Source: CAZKEG01 sp964601575 (GTDB lineage: Bacteria > Desulfobacterota > Thermodesulfobacteria > Thermodesulfobacteriales > Thermodesulfatatoraceae). From it: a stretch of 14,664 nt of DNA. This document shows, piece after piece, positions 13,555 to 14,664 of this stretch. The stretch is from the NCBI GenBank assembly GCA_964601575.1, contig CAZROA010000075.1:1-14664 (forward strand). Direction: 5' to 3'. The notes beneath the pieces are model-generated. The model saw nothing but the letters and a program-made list of their open reading frames with translations. It made no database searches and had not been told where the DNA came from. Positions within the stretch are counted from its first letter, which is position 1, and each line of letters starts with the position of its first letter. Both the position numbers and the translations under genes were made by a program.

Positions 13555-13581
13555 CGCCAAAAACCCCTGGAGGAGGCTCCT

Positions 13582-14664
13582 ATGAAGGTCTTAGTCGTGG
13601 GTGGTGGGGGTCGAGAGCATGCCCTTTGTTGGAAATTGGCTCAAAGCCCTTTGGTCGAGAAGGTCTATTGCGCTCCAGGAAATGCTGGCATTGCCCTTGA
13701 GGCCGAGTGTCACCCCATCAAGGTCACCGATTTTAAGGCCTTGGCTGATCTAGTCAAAAAGGAAAGGATCGACCTCACCGTGGTTGGTCCAGAAGATCCC
13801 TTGGCCCAAGGGATTGTAGATTATTTTGAGGAACAAGGGCTACGGATCTTTGGTCCCAAGGCAGCCGCCGCTCAGATCGAGGGGAGTAAGGTCTTTGCCA
13901 AAGAATTGATGCGTAAATACGGGGTGCCCACGGCGGAGTTTGAGGTCTTTGATGATCCGCAAAAGGCCATGGCCTATGTAGAAAAAAAGGGTGCTCCTAT
14001 TGTGGTCAAGGCCGATGGTTTGGCCGCCGGCAAAGGGGTTATCGTCTGCCATACGGTGGAAGAGGCTCGGAAGGCCATCGAAAAGATCATGATTGAAAAG
14101 GCCTTCGGAGAGGCCGGAGACCGGGTGGTCATTGAAGAATGTCTCTTCGGCGAAGAGGCCTCCTTCATGGTCATCACTGATGGAGAGACTATCTTACCCC
14201 TTCCAAGCTCGCAGGATCACAAACCGCTTCTTGATGGCGACAAAGGCCCTAACACCGGTGGTATGGGGGCCTATTCTCCAGCGCCGGTAGTGACCGAGGC
14301 CTTGGCCCAAGAGATCATGGAGACCATTATGCGCCCAGCGATTCAGGGCCTGGCCAAAGAAGGAAGACCTTATCAAGGGGTGCTCTACGGTGGTTTGATG
14401 ATCAGCGGTGGAAGGCCTTATGTCTTAGAATTTAACTGTCGTTTTGGTGACCCTGAGGCCCAGCCGGTACTCATGCGTCTCAAGAGTGATTTGGCCGAGA
14501 TCATCAAGGCCTCTTTTGAGGGGAAATTGGCCGAGCAAAAGATCGAAGTTGATCCGCGGGCAGCGGTCTGTGTGGTGATGGCTAGCAAAGGCTATCCCGG
14601 GGCCTATGAAAAAGGCAAGGTGATCAAAGGCCTCTCTAAAGTGACCCGGATGAAAGACGTCAAG
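13582..14664 (+). CDS. purD: Phosphoribosylamine-glycine ligase (partial, 3' end outside window)
   Basis: The first 361 codons of GAR synthetase, which joins phosphoribosylamine and glycine with ATP in purine synthesis. The full family length is about 420-430, so some 60 residues are missing at the window edge. ATP-grasp landmarks are in order: VVGGGGREHAL (5-15), VGPEDPLAQGI (68-78), IVVKADGLAAGKGV (140-153), EECLFGEEASFM (185-196), SSQDHKPLLDGDKGPNTGGM (209-228), and EFNCRFGDPEAQP near 283-295. The start is certain from GGAGGAGG 5 nt before the ATG and from the exact family N-terminus. It is transcribed away from tetR, apparently from its own promoter. What follows downstream is not visible. 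Confidence 0.96.
   Translation, partial: MKVLVVGGGGREHALCWKLAQSPLVEKVYCAPGNAGIALEAECHPIKVTDFKALADLVKKERIDLTVVGPEDPLAQGIVDYFEEQGLRIFGPKAAAAQIEGSKVFAKELMRKYGVPTAEFEVFDDPQKAMAYVEKKGAPIVVKADGLAAGKGVIVCHTVEEARKAIEKIMIEKAFGEAGDRVVIEECLFGEEASFMVITDGETILPLPSSQDHKPLLDGDKGPNTGGMGAYSPAPVVTEALAQEIMETIMRPAIQGLAKEGRPYQGVLYGGLMISGGRPYVLEFNCRFGDPEAQPVLMRLKSDLAEIIKASFEGKLAEQKIEVDPRAAVCVVMASKGYPGAYEKGKVIKGLSKVTRMKDVK

Larger units (their letters stand above)
13254..13581. other. Intergenic control region between tetR and purD
   Basis: A 328-bp AT-rich stretch without a convincing gene. It holds the tetR promoter and operator at the left and the purD promoter at the right. Between them are a short direct repeat (CCATTCTAA at about 13384 and CCATTCTAAA at about 13399), a nested hairpin (13416-13446) and several A/T tracts (around 13350, 13406 and 13485). 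No purine-riboswitch or other known riboswitch core was recognised. A 28-codon frame at 13373-13459 has no ribosome binding site. Confidence 0.6.

Noticed and set aside
13254..13581. Purine riboswitch ahead of purD
   Set aside because: No three-way-junction core or conserved loop sequences were recognised, and the best promoter leaves a leader of only about 20 nt.

Overview
The window reads as ordinary, tightly packed bacterial chromosome of moderate G+C. The protein mix suggests a thermophilic anaerobe: several universal stress proteins, a CGGC-type cysteine protein, redox flavoproteins with altered nucleotide motifs, M42 aminopeptidase, and proteins rich in Lys, Glu, Arg and Ile. My best guess is a Thermodesulfobacteria-type sulfate reducer or a relative; this is inferred from sequence style, not from a marker gene. 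I see no tRNA, rRNA, CRISPR array, insertion sequence or prophage.

Layout from left to right. (1) The tail of an unidentified + strand gene (1-60) overlaps the end of a PHP-domain phosphoesterase on the - strand (to 912). A short divergent region leads into a single-domain universal stress protein (990-1445). (2) After a GC-rich stem-loop comes a two-gene + unit: a YpdA/TrxR-like flavoprotein (1553-2533) joined by ATGA to a soluble PAS histidine kinase (2530-3612). (3) A - strand block, 6766 to 3587, holds a CGGC-family cysteine protein, a strong hairpin, exonuclease III (xth), an M42 aminopeptidase, and an unrecognised 338-aa protein that I tentatively place in the TraB/TIKI/EreA-like superfamily. 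(4) A + strand operon, 7027 to 9716, has overlapping genes: two-domain Usp, YacG-like zinc protein, a thioredoxin-reductase-like flavoprotein lacking the usual NADPH motifs, and a glyoxalase-II-like MBL hydrolase. (5) A - strand unit, 12264 to 9700, holds hisB, a CsgG/LpoB-like lipoprotein and a UDP-sugar dehydrogenase. (6) A small + gene with an AT-hook-like tail (12304-12648) converges on a FadR/YsiA-like TetR regulator (13253-12645). A 328-bp control region follows, with a near-perfect FadR-type operator. (7) The window ends inside purD (from 13582).

The operon at 7027-9716 is the best candidate for an unusual system. It couples stress sensing (tandem Usp), a possible topoisomerase-directed zinc protein (YacG), a dithiol flavoprotein that probably takes electrons from something other than NADPH, and a thioester/persulfide-type MBL enzyme. 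The best single regulatory finding is the 18-bp inverted repeat at 13275-13292, which sits on the tetR promoter and links that regulator to fatty-acid metabolism. Several start sites were moved from the longest open frame because of ribosome binding sites, signal peptides or gene overlaps. All four convergent gene junctions overlap, so the genome is very compact.
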